Assembly: GCA_028673005.1 (NCBI GenBank)
Contig: CM054120.1
Span: 58,960,057-59,024,056, forward strand
From: Tanypteryx hageni
Taxonomy: Eukaryota; Arthropoda; Insecta; Odonata; Petaluridae
Length of the DNA: 64,000 nt
Direction: 5' to 3'
Program-made: the position numbers and the translations under genes
Part shown: one piece after another, positions 45,748-58,400 of the stretch
Position numbering within the stretch: position 1 is the stretch's first letter
Layout of the letters: every line of letters starts with the position of its first letter
The notes under the pieces: model-generated
What the model was told of the DNA's origin: nothing
The model's database searches: none
What the model saw: the letters and a program-made list of their open reading frames with translations, nothing else

Positions 45748-46244
45748 GTGCAAGCACACACAGAGAACCTGATTTAGCCCCACTGTTTGTCCGTCATTGA
45801 CATTGACATTTGTGCATGCTCAATGTGAGGAATCTAAAACTCCGCAAGCGCCCCCGTGGTACATTTCTGCCACCCGCGAAGTTAGCTAGTTTACACTCGG
45901 CGGCCAAAACTCAAATGTATTTCTTATAAAATATTTCGCTTGAACGTAAGAAATTTAAGAAGTGTATTATATCAGAACTTTTAAAATATAAGCAGTTTAT
46001 TGGTAATTCCGATATATAAAATTCTGCTCGGGTGGGGTATTAGGTATATATTCTTCCCGCTGCCAGTGTCTTTCTTGCGTGCCCAAGGAACCCAGCTCTC
46101 GACGCTGAACATAGTATTTTTTGAATGAATGGGTTTAAGGCCGTATCAAAGGTTTGGGACGATTTCTACCCTGTGGAAGGGGAAAGTGAATGTCCAATCA
46201 ATATGAAAAGGTGTGAGGATTGGTATAGTAACCGGCCTGCGGAC

Positions 46245-46328
46245 TTGGTACGGTGCCGTAATGCTGCCCGCGGGTTCGCTGGAGGACATTCATGCGGCCC
46301 GCGCAAAGATGCGAGTTTGAGACCCCTG
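46245..46328. mobile_element. hAT-type terminal region, partner end not found
   Basis: Read on the minus strand from 46328: CAGGGGTCTCAAACTCGCAT, then a block rich in GCGGGCCGC and CATGAATG. This matches the well-known hAT terminus style CAGGGGTC.CAAACT...GCGGCCCGC. No opposite end or 8-bp duplication could be found. A 162-codon plus frame (46125-46613) reads through it and into R1 copy C, so I treat that frame as spurious. The 500 bp before it (45743-46244) hold nothing recognised. Confidence 0.5.
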
Positions 46329-46579
46329 CACTATGTAATCATGCGATTAATGAGCGGGGTGACACTATATAGGGGGGGGGGTGCTAATTGTAGTGAGCTA
46401 ATTGAAGACCCCATCATAGTCGTAATGCCTAAGAAGCTTATCTCCTGTATTTTAGGAAAACAATATACGAAGGGCAATTATAAACCGAAAGGCTATAAAA
46501 CATACGTTTATGTTAGACTTTGGGTCGATCATAAGTGTGAAATATCTACTTTAGAACTTTTCATTTATTTAAAAAATCA

Positions 46580-47277
46580 GATGTTGCCACCACATGACTT
46601 TCTCCATACCTGAAATATCTCTAATAATTACGAATTGGTTACATAATAATAAATATTTTAAGAAACCGAGAACATTTTACATTTGACAAATAACAGAAAT
46701 AACCGTAGACTTCTGATATGGGATATAGCCACAAAGCTCCAACAATTAAGAAAATAAAAAGGAGCGTTACTAAGACATAACTAAGAGTCAATTGTTAACA
46801 ATAGTCGTCGGTAGGTGGAGTGGTGGTGGCAGCTAAAAATATAAGATATCTCTTAAACAAAGCATTATATGGAAAAATATTTCAAACAAAGGTTGTAGAG
46901 AATTAAATGTTCTACAACGTTTATTCCAGTTCAGTTTTACATATATCAAATATTAAAGCAAATATTTCAAAATAACGAATATGTGACAAGAGTAAACATC
47001 CACTTCTGATTGACCGATTTTACCAGAAACTAATATTTTCTTGTGACTTTTATAAAAATGTTAAATATAAAATCTCGCATTGATCCGAATAATAATTTTT
47101 GAGTTAGAGCACCCACAATAAAGCTGCCACACACGCACACGCACCCATACCACATCATCGAGAAAATGGTCAAAACGTGTTCAGGGGACCTCAAAACGTA
47201 TTTCCGTTGAAATATCTAAATCGATTTATTTCATGAAAACAATACTTTCCCCTATAATACTACGTATGGAGAAAGTA
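46580..47277 (-). repeat. Dispersed repeat R1, copy C
   Basis: Reverse-complement copy of R1, about 700 bp, with every landmark of copies A and B, including ttgttttcatgaaa, atttcaacggaaatac, aggtcccctgaacacgtttt, agctgccaccaccac and tggagctttgtggctatat. The terminal pair is ACTTTCTCCATACG (around 47262-47275) and TATGGAGAAAGTCATGTGG (minus, 46591-46609). Confidence 0.75.
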
Positions 47278-49749
47278 AAAATAAGGAGAATTAAAACTGG
47301 TTTTGTCATTCATCAACTACCTCGTTCGTAGCTTTTACTTAAGAGAAATCGCTACCCTCCTCCTCAGAAGCTTCTGTTATTTGGAAGAAATAAAATTTGG
47401 ATTAATTTAGCGTTCAAATGTGGCAAATTGAATGGCATTACACCAAAATAATTTATTCTAAAAACTATTAAAATAAAACGCTAAAAAACAAGAACAAATC
47501 TTTTATCCCTGCGTTTCACTAAAGCCACAACAAGTTCAGGTTGTATGAATACTTTTTCTGTGCGGACTGGAAATAGTCACACAAGTTTCTGAAAAGCAAG
47601 TTTTTTTTTATCACTTCGAGTATTCTTATAAAGCTGAGCGTAAGCGTTCATTAAAGCGCACTGGGGCAAATAGGAGTATAACTGGAAGGTCACCTGATTA
47701 GTTTCAGACTGTGTTCGACCTTGAACCCAGCACGTCCTTTTCTGTACACCGGATGAATGAGGATAACGTTATCTTTTCGCGATGAAACGAAAAGAAATAA
47801 AAAAAAAATGCCCCACGGAAAGCGTGTGAAAAAGGTCACATTTTTACGCGGAAGCCTCCATTTTTTGTATCTTACGAAAAATATCTAAAAAAACGGAAGA
47901 CAAGGATTCACGTCGCTTAAAAAGTGAGTGAAGGATATATCCCCCCGATACGATCGAAATGGCGCTTCTGCTGCTGCGATGTTTTCGGTCACGTGACGAG
48001 GGATGGATGAGCGCCAGATACGACGAAAGGAAGCAGGCCCCTTGATACGAGGTGATGGGAGAATAGAGTTGGGCCAAGGACAAGAGTCGGAGTTTTTTTT
48101 TAAGAGTGGGCTGTGCGATTCGATTCTACGGCAAGCCAACGGATGACGAATACATAAATACGCAAATGAGATGCAACCCTACGGTACTACTTTAACATTC
48201 TCAAATAATTCGCGCACTATTTTTGAGCAGTCCATTGTACGATTTCGAATTCGAAGAACATATGCTTCAAAGTGTATTTATTTTTAAATCCGATCGATGG
48301 GAAATTTGAGCACTGATCGGCTGGTGAATGTTGCAACGATGAAATCATCAAGCATGAAACTCTGCGATTAATATGCAACAGGAATAGCTTTTGATACGCT
48401 GGTCTTACTGTGATCCGCAAAGGACGTGGCGGTAAGGTGGTAAATGTGAGAAGATAAAATGAAATTGCCTCTTTCTCTAACCGTAAGAGTTATAATAGCC
48501 GCTGTAATATATGCCGTAAGCATTAGCTTCCCTGGGTGTGGACTCTAATCTAAGTTACAGCAACCCTTGCAATGTGGCAATCGGGATATTTTTTCAAGAA
48601 AATTTTTCTAATGGAAGTGACGATTAAGGGATGCAATTTTTAAGGGTAATTGTCCTCCCGAGATGCTAATGGACGCATTTTATTTGCCCAGTGAATAAAT
48701 GATTGCGCCCAATATTTAATAAGATGCATGCAAATCACTAAATATTTCCATCACATTCTAAATTTGTGTACAAATTTATTTTTCGGACTTAGAAAATTTA
48801 TCATGATAGAGAACTGTAATTAGATGTTATTAAAAGTAATGTTAGCCGCGGGTTTTATTTAAATTCATAGTATAGAGAGACAGTGCGTTTTTATCACTGC
48901 TCGCAAGGTCTCCCGAGATAAAAATGAAGCCAAAAGCGATTGATGGGCATGTGAACTCGCTAAGTAAAACAATGGGGCGATTAAAACTTTTTGCTCTGGC
49001 ATACTTTCTAAGAATTTAATGTTATTTCGCACGCATCCGCAGGTTCACGTCATTGAGGTGTGCGACTTATGTTATAATGTGCCGTGATTTAGCTCTTAAA
49101 TCGGGTTGCAGTCACATACATTGCCGCATTTCGCAAAATCTATGTTACTTTAAATAGGTTAGGCATCCGTCAGGAAATAATTGAAATTTTGGAACGAAAT
49201 ATCCTCGAATATTTTTTACTATTGTTTTGCTGCTGATTGAATCGAGCCGTATTTTTATGATAAAATAGACAAGAAGATAAACAATAACTATGTCATCGTT
49301 AATGCAGAACTTCACCAAAGTGGGGCTTATTTTAAGTCTGTATTTTATATCGGAGGAGGTTTTACATATATTTTTAGGCCAGTGAAATTCATAAAACATG
49401 ATTTTTTTTCTCCTGGCATAATTCTCCAAAAAAACCCGTAAAAAATCAAAATAACCAAGCAAAATAACTCAGGAATAGATATCATCGATAATTGTTGAGC
49501 CAGATAATTCGAAAAATTCAAAAAGTAGAGACATCTTTCATGAAAATTTTTAAGTTTTCGTGCGTCTAATCTTTCCTATCATATCTCAATAATATTATTC
49601 CACAGCTATATTACCACAATCGTGTATAAGAGTGATTAGTTCTGCAGTTTTAGTGGTCGGCGTTACATCATTTCAATTTATGTGGTCTCTCATTAAATGA
49701 GTAATATGTCTGCGGTTTTCCTTGCCTTTTGGATAGATTTACAACGACA
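47278..49749. other. Nothing recognised
   Basis: AT-rich with a slightly GC-richer patch at 47820-48140 in which two overlapping minus frames lack support. The 105-codon minus frame at 49145-49462 is also unsupported. Confidence 0.3.
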
Positions 49750-49757
49750 CCCTCTCG

Positions 49758-50221
49758 CAGCGCCGTAATTAGCCATTTTAGCACCCGGGGAAAATTACCA
49801 AATATGCGTCCTCTCCATAAAAAATTCTCTAATACCTATATTTTTTGCTATATGCATTTTGGGTGAACAATTAATATATAAAAATAAACTATAATTGATG
49901 AAATTTCTCAATATAAATGTACACAATTTAAATACATAATTATAAATATAATAACGTAAATACATAATTACACACAAACATAATTAAAATACAGAAAGTA
50001 GAAATATTTTAATATTGAAGAGCTATTCTACGTGATTTTAATGTTACAAACTCATCATTAACATTATCGAAATTTATAGTTTCTGCTATGCGTATGTCTG
50101 GAGCAAGCATAGTAATGAAATTGCCCTTTTCATTATGCCATGCAACCTCACACAATTTACCATTAACAATTTTTGCGCCCGGGGCAGATGCCCCGCTTGC
50201 CCCACCCTAGTTACGGCACTG
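49758..50221. mobile_element. hAT MITE, 464 bp, 8-bp TSD (7/8)
   Basis: Left end CAGCGCCGTAATTAGCC and inverted right end CAGTGCCGTAACTAGGG, each leading to a gcacccgggg/ggggcaagcggggc block. Flanking 8-mers ccctctcg (49750-49757) and ccctctca (50222-50229) differ at one base. Same family as the nested element at 21136-21298. The interior is AT-rich and non-coding. Confidence 0.85.
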
Positions 50222-50229
50222 CCCTCTCA

Positions 50230-53200
50230 AATGGAAATTTCCACGTCCGATAAAAAAATATTGTTGTAAAAATTTCGACGCGATAACCAATTCATTACTA
50301 GCCAGATCGGATAAAAATCTGTCAATATCGCATGATACGCGCACAGCTGCGTGTATGCGAGAACAAAGAACTGTGGTAATTCTCGTTGTCTGCTTTTATC
50401 GTTCGATTTCTTTGCCTGTCTTATGAAGCGTACTCTTTGTCGTTTTTTTTCGTCCAATATAATCGGAGCGTCTAAAATGTTCATGTCGCTTGCAAAACAC
50501 TTTGCGTAATGCCAATAATTTTGACATTCAGGATATCGGAAAAAACATGCCCCTTCCCCATCGCGCTCCAATGGTTAATGAACGTGAACAGATACAGCAT
50601 GTCTAAACTGACGAGATGACTTTTTAATGCTATGAGAAATCGGTTTCTTACGTCGAAACATATATATCATAGTTTAAGTTGTAATCACTCAAAACATTTG
50701 TAATCTTTATTCATTTGGTCCGTAGTAAAAAAATTACGCTTAATTCTTGTAGTGCTCAAATAATTTTCGTAGTTTTGTTTTCATAACGCTATATTTCGGT
50801 AAATGTAATAAAACTAGAATAGATAGCTGCTCAAAAGTCAGTAGCTAGTTAAACACATTACCAGACTTCACTATTGAGATTATATACGCTGATATTTATA
50901 ACAGTGGAATATAGTTATCGATTATTAAATGGAGAAAATAGTTCGATTTACTTTGAGTACAAGTCTAAAATAATTTAACAAGCTTATTGAATAGAAATTA
51001 AAGTGTCAAACGCACGCAAATGAATTTAACCTTAAATATTGACTGTTGATCATATGTAGAAAACTTTCACTAGAATGTTCGTTTTGTCTTTATCTTCGTA
51101 ACAGGGTATTTTCCATTATTATTAGTTTAAATAAATTTACGCAAGGGATTAACTCTCTCGAGTTATTGAGAATAAAAAATAGAAGTATATCTATCTATTT
51201 CAGGATTATTGACGTGATTTATTAGGGATATAGGATAAGTTCCTGGATTCAAGCGAGGGATCATTGATCTTAATCTAATTTTTATAATTTCCAATGCCAT
51301 TAATATTCGAAATGGTCCTTTGAGCGGTAAAAATGCAAGTTGTGGGTCGACTCCAGTTGTGCGAGCAGTGGCCTTATTTCGGAATGTTCGCAGCATTCCT
51401 TATGACCACACAAACTTGTGGAAGATTGTTACGGCAAAGCTTTGGGTTTAGAGAAAGTTATTCGTGTTGTTTCTTGGTCTGGGAAAACTACGTCATCTGT
51501 TCAAACACTTTTCTAAAGTAGCAAATGACACAAGCCATCCGAAACACTTCCTATTCCAGCTTTTGCATAAATTACGTACATCACACCGGTTTCTTTCTAC
51601 CTTTTTTGTAAAACGTTACATGAAATCTGCCGGTTGTGTAAACTGTCCGTCATCTCGATTTATTCCAAGGTAAAAGTAACGAAAATGAGGTAAAGATGTT
51701 TATTATCCGAATATGAACATCCTACAAATATATTTCGCCATAATATACTTTCATGCCTTGATCAGGACGTATATTTTTCAAGGTATTTTTGCATTCGTGG
51801 CAATTTCTCGGGTGAGTTACGCCAACAGAGGAATTTCGCAATGCAAAAGTTTTATATGTTATATACGTATTGCAAAACTTCGAAAAACCAGTAAACATGG
51901 GAATTTTATAATTGAGACACGGCGTAGGTTGAGAGAGCCGGTTGTATTTTATAATTCCCTTCATTCTGATAGAACATTTTTCTTCTTGATGAAAATGGGT
52001 ACATAATAATAATAAATTGTTTAACACATTCAGATTTTTCCAAGTAAATGTGTAATAATAGAGTTAACGACAATCACATACGATCATGCCCTCGGAATGA
52101 TTTATACCCGCGAGCCGGACACCCTAACCACCCTTTTGCCAAAGTGTGCAGACAAACATATTATATATACGTTGTTGGAGCATAAGCATGTTGACATGCT
52201 CTGTGAGGATAGCTGACCATTTCGTTATCCGCATGCTCTGATCATTGGTTCCGTTGGATTTTTGCGTATTCTTTCACTGCCAGAATCACAATTCGTAGTT
52301 ATACTTAGCTAGAGAATACGCACTCTACCCTAAGGTATTTATTTTAGCATTATTCTACGGATTACTTCACGCTAAAGTGCCTCTAAATTCAAGAAAATGT
52401 GCCTCATAGCTTAGCTTAGTATAATATGCCAATATGTATATATGTATGCATGCATTTAAAGTCATCAGCAAATAAATATATTCAAGCAATTTATCCACTG
52501 CCAATAAATATTCACTGCTCATCGCACGTCATGGATTGATAAAGACTTTCTTCTGTAATACAGATATAGTGATTCCGTCACACCGAATAAGAAGACATTT
52601 TTTGCCTAATTAATTGTAATAATGCTTTACAGCTTTGTAATAGTTTACTTCCTTCGCCATTTCGATATCGAGCTGAAATCATTTTTCAAGGCTCGTGCGA
52701 CCTCAGGGCTATCATTGTCCCGATAAATCAATAAATCTACAGTAAATGGCACATTAAATCTGCCAATGCCAAACTGGAATGATTAATACAGGCATTGAAT
52801 AATTTGCATCTGATCGATAACCATTACAAAGTGGCATAAGTGCTATTATCCCGAAAAATTATTGCTGTTATATGTATTCTATCACATTTTAATACTTAAT
52901 ATCTTTATCTTCAAGACATTTATCTTATACCACGTTCTAATAAAATAAATTACATTGAGCCGTTAATATTTTAGCCGATTTTTATTATATCATGCACTCA
53001 GATTCCTAATTGAGGCTCGATAGATTTCAATTATCTGAAAACAAGACGATAATATTCCTTCGGAGCTCATGAAATGAATCGCGAAGTGTAACTGGACTAA
53101 ATACTTGTATTATCCCGTCTGGACTTTCATTTGGCCATCGAAATCGAATGAGCGAGATAGGTCCTGTATATCTTGGATTTTTCCAGTCATCGCGTTTACA

Positions 53201-54821
53201 GTTTGTGAGAAAGAAATTATTTTTATGCCTTCCTCTATTAGTTGTTCGTCGACTATGTAAGTGATTTTGCGGAACTTCGTGTTCTGCTCGAACGCCTTTG
53301 CTAGATTTATCTTCAGCTTTCCAAAACAGTGTAAGCTCTAAAAACAGGAATAATGGACACGTTACAAGCCATTCGCATTGTGTGGGTGAGTTATCTGGTT
53401 AGCGGCAGAGTTATGGTACGTGTACTTTTAAACTTCCACCAAACGGAAGTGCTTAGCCGGCAGATAATTTTTAGTGGTAGTTTTCACTAATTTGTGACTC
53501 GTAATAAAAAAGGTAGCTGTAAACACCGCGCGGTATTGCTACATAAAAAACATACGATACCATGCATATTTTTGCTGTACGATATAATCATTGGCGCAAG
53601 TGATAGCGCTGGGCTTTCAAACTTCTTCCATCGTCTTTCGCGATCCATCCGTAATATTTCACCATAGGAATCATTTTTACTCAGTTAATTTCAGTTTCTC
53701 GATAATAAGGGTGCTATTATTTGTTGGCATAATGTTCAAGCTCAACGTTTTCCTTAAAAATGTTTATTTTACTTCCTAATTTGACGCAAAAAATATATTA
53801 GTATATGCGAATTAATCGCCCCAAAATGCCGATGATGAAAATTATGCCTCTATAGTTTATAATAAAGTACAGCCTGCAAAGGATGGATGCCATTTTGTAC
53901 TAAGAGCTTCGGACTCTTTTATCCATATTCATATCCATACGTCGTGATACTTTTCCGCTAAAATGTTACGTCGGTGCGATAATACTTCCGCTCGCTTAAC
54001 TTCATTTATCCAAATCCGTCAAAGATTTTATCTTTACGAGCATATTTCTTTCCGCGAAGATAATAATTACCTTCGAGCGGATAGTGCAGCCTAACAATGA
54101 AACACTCATTTGCTCTTTAATTTGCACGGCGACGCCGCCGGGAGTGCCATAAAAACGAATCTTTCAGCGAGTTAAAAACCGGGAATAAAGTCGACGCGTA
54201 AAGAAAATACGAAGAAACTGCGTCTTTGCCTTCGTTTCAGTTTTTTTTCTGGAGGCCAAAGCATCGTGCGTGCTGTTAGAGTTTCCCTTAACCCGTTCAA
54301 GACCACGCGAATCACCGGTGGGTCACGGTTAATTTTATTCGTGGGCGTCGTGAATCACCCGCGGAACACGATACCCACGAGTTACCGCATTTTTTGGGAT
54401 AAAAGACGCAATTTTTTTTCCAGAAAAACGACTCCCAAAATAAGCTTGCGTCTTATAGATTGAAGGCAGGATTATTTCTGTATATAGTAGTAACAGTTAC
54501 TAAACTAAATGAAATGACAGTCATCCGTCGCAAAATCATTAGAATATACATTATTAACAATTAATAGTAAGATATTGCTACCTAATGCTAGTAGAAGGTG
54601 CTTGCGTACTGCAAGCATTTCATCTCCCCTTGAAAAAACATTAATTTTTCAGACAGATATTTCATCATTACAAATATTCCATTAATTCTAAAGATTTCAC
54701 CTCCGCAGCGATTTTCGTTTTTCCCACAGGTAAAAATAATAATTTAAAACAATCCCCAAATGTTGCAATTTTAAACATTTTACACTTTCTCCATTATGGG
54801 GTACTAATGCTACACAGTTCA
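50230..54821. other. Nothing recognised
   Basis: Long AT-rich stretch. Frames at 50227-50571 (114 codons, minus), 51713-52027 (opposed) and others have no domain or splice support. No second copies of any segment found. Confidence 0.3.
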
Positions 54822-55480
54822 GCCAAATTTTAAAGTTGTAGCACTTCTAGAAGTAAAATAATATTTTTCTAATTGTTTAAAATTTAAACATTTTTAACGG
54901 TTGCCGCAATATATATATGGAGAGATTGAAATGTTTATTTGTGCAAATGCACTGTTTTGTAAATAATTTGAAAATTGCAGCTTCCTAGCTCATCCCGTAG
55001 TACCTAAAAAAATATTAAACTTTAATGTTCAAATGGGGTTAAAACAACCCCTAAAATTTACAATTTTAAAATTTTCGATTTTTATAGTTTGTTATGAGAA
55101 ACGTTCTATAATCTTGCAAAATTTCAGCTTCCTAAACGTATTAGATTGGTCTACACACTGGATTGCGTTTTCCCATGCTAACTTATGGGAGATATTCCGG
55201 GGTCTCTGGAGTCAAACCCAAGACACTGTAAGCAAAAGTTACAATAATTTATAATAGATATTACGGCCCTCTAGCAACACTGAAAATTTCATCTTTCTAG
55301 CTTACCGGCAAGTGCCCATAATTAATTTACAAAAATGGCGCAATGCTTTTCTTATGGGAAAAAACGCTAATTTCGGAATTTTTGGAGTCGAACTCATGTC
55401 ACTTAGGTAAGAAGTCTCATTTTATATGAAGATTTCTCTATCATATCTACAAAAACTAAAACTTTCAGCTCTCTAGCTTT
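54822..55480 (+). repeat. Degenerate tandem array, about 150-175 bp period
   Basis: A motif of the form RAAAATTTCAGCTTCCTAGCT recurs at about 54822 (weak), 54970, 55116, 55281 and 55459, at intervals of about 148, 146, 165 and 178 bp. Between occurrences are recurring cca.gct..cttatggg and aatttttggagtc-like words. The units are highly diverged. Confidence 0.45.
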
Positions 55481-58400
55481 TTTAGTTTGGGCTGGACATT
55501 AGGATCCTCCTATATGTTATATGTTATCTCCTCCTCTGTAAGAGTCGTCGATATATAATGATATGTAGTAAAACCTTATGCAACATGAATTCTGACGACA
55601 CATTTGCATGAATGCGCTTTATTACTTTCCGCTCACAGAAATTACGATTTCGATGCGTTTGCAATGTGTATCGCGATGTTTAATACCTAATGATCCCGTT
55701 GAATAGCGCGAATAATGCCGCGGAACATTAGAAATCCGATACATGTTATAATATTTTATTTCTATCTAGGATAAATACCGTCACGTGTATTGAGATCGCA
55801 ATGACTACAAGCGTAAAATATGAGAAAGTAAAATATGTCTACACTATTAACTATAATCTTCAGGTGATTAAATACGCAAAAACGCTCGGAAACCGAGCAG
55901 AAGAACGTCATTTCGGTCCATGTACCACAAAAAAAAGATCCGTAAATGGAGAAAACAGGAGGAGAAACTGAAAGTAACCGGAAAAGAGGAACATAGCCTA
56001 AATGGCCTCAACTAGAGGAGAAAGCGAAAAAATGGATAGTAGAACAGAAGAAGTTAGTTATTGTTGTATTGACCAAAGTGCTTATGTACGAGGCAAAAAG
56101 AGTTGCAGAAGGAAAAGGCTAGTTGAGCCTAAGTATCTTTATTACATTTGCGTTCCATTTATTAGGAATAAAATCTCATCTCGCACTTAAGTTTAAGGAA
56201 GTTTTATCGGTAAGGTGTGTCTATACGTGCGACATGTGCGGCGCACTCCGACAACCTAATTAATGCGACTGCCAAGTGCACGCTGGGCACATTTATCTAT
56301 AAAAGTTTCGAAGTAATTATTTATGTGTTAGATCATCTCTATTTACTTTTAACGGATTAAATTTATCTAAAACGTTATATTTAACTGTTATCACGCCTGA
56401 GGAACTACTAAAAAATAAGTCGGAATCTGAAATCTCGACGACTTCCTGTATTGATGACTTCGGGGAATAAAAATACCTGTATCTCCTCGTAATGCTTCAA
56501 ATTATTCGCAATACTATTCGTACGGAAACCAGATAGGAACTGATGAATTTCAAGGCATTTTCTTGGATAACGAAGGAAGTTGGGAAAATTGCGGAGAAAT
56601 GACGAGATGGGAACTAAAAGATCGCGAGAAACATAACATATATTACTGCACATATGTGAAAATGCAAAAAGGAAACGAGGAACAATACACCTCATTCAGC
56701 GGTTATGTCCTGGGTCCCAACTCAGGGATGAAAGACCATCCGAGGGTGTGGCAGCAGCTGATCTAGGTGCATAGCTTAGGGGAGGTATAAGAAAACAAAT
56801 ATATTTACTGACACTTATTTATGCAAAACAATACCGTGTCATTATAATATATATACAGAATATTATTATTCACTGCTTAGATATTTGCAAAATATGCCTA
56901 GAATGCTTATACTATAAAATAAATTAATTGAGATAATATTTTACTTAAGATTGATCATCTCCCTTGGGGTGTAATTACCGAACTACGCCCACCTAAAACT
57001 GATGGGTCATGACTGACAAAAATAAAATTGATTCACAAGCTACAAAACAGGTTTATTATAGTTCACCCTGGCATATCCGCAATCCGCAACATTTCAGTAT
57101 AATTAATCGCTATCAATTAATAAATACCTGGACCATTTGAACAATTTTCAAAGCACTATCTCTTTTAGTACGTACTGAAAATGCCCCTAAACTTCATAAA
57201 ACATGAAAAAAATCAAACTGAATTAATCGTGCGGGCAAACGAACGGACGGGCAGATGGACGGCCAGACTGACGACTGGAAGGTTGGAAAGAGGGAGAGAG
57301 GGAGAGAAGGATATGCTATAATCTACAGAAATAAAGTGTGAGAAATGCGTTATTACGTATGAATTAACAAATACAATGTTCGCCCCTGGGGAAGGACATT
57401 AAAAATGCCTCACGTCGCGATTGTGTTAAATATGTCCGAGTTTGTCTGGAAAGGAAGCATATTGCCTTCTTGCGACTGCTGGCCGCGACTCTTTTTTCAA
57501 ACCCACAACGCGCGTCGTTCTTTGCCTCCCGTAAAGAATGACGCACGTCGATTTCTGTGCGACACGAAGATGGGACCAGATAAATGACGATACGGAATAT
57601 TTTTGTAATTCTTAACGATATAGCCTTGCTCCCTGTCTTTCTTGGGAAATATGCGTTCGTATTTCTATAGGAATATCGTTTTAACTTTGTTATACGAAAC
57701 GAAAGGTAATTAATAATTATGGAATTGATAGATATCATGAGATCTTTTCAAACATTTTAAATTTCCATTTTCGTTTCTTAAAAGCTATATTTGTCACGTT
57801 TCGCCTCGAAGAATCTTTATCCGGAAATAATTAATAAGATTTTTCCTTCCTGATTTCTAATGTTGATTTTTCTTAATTGGAACTATATTCTACCCAGTGT
57901 TGAAAATTACACATTTTTCGTGGGCGAACCCAACATTTATTCAAACATAATCCTTTTATTCAATTTATACAGCTATATTACTGTAGTTTATATTTATAAA
58001 GCAAGGGAGCATTATCAAAAGTCGGTGTATTATAATAACTGTACCTAACGGCAGAGATTTTATGTGGTGTTAATATTTCACCTTTGATTACACTATTTGT
58101 GATAATGATAGATCATTGGAAAATCCCGGAAAATGAAATATATTGGGTTACAATCGACTTCTTGGCAAGATACCTTTAAAAACTCTTTTCCATCTATACA
58201 TGTACGCATTTATTGCGTAACATGCATTTCGGTATTCATAGACCATAAAACATCATCATCGTTCAGTTCTAAGATATATGTAATCTACATGCATAGCCTT
58301 CATTTTAAATGTTTGGGCTGGTTTACTTAGTCATTTTTTCTCATCATATATCAAAGCGAGCTTAGCCACTGTCGAGCTAGTATGGATTGCAATACACTTC

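Noticed and set aside
46125..46613. 162-codon plus-strand frame, one of the longest in the window
   Set aside because: It runs through a hAT-type terminus and ends inside R1 copy C; no domain, no splice context. Most likely a chance frame.
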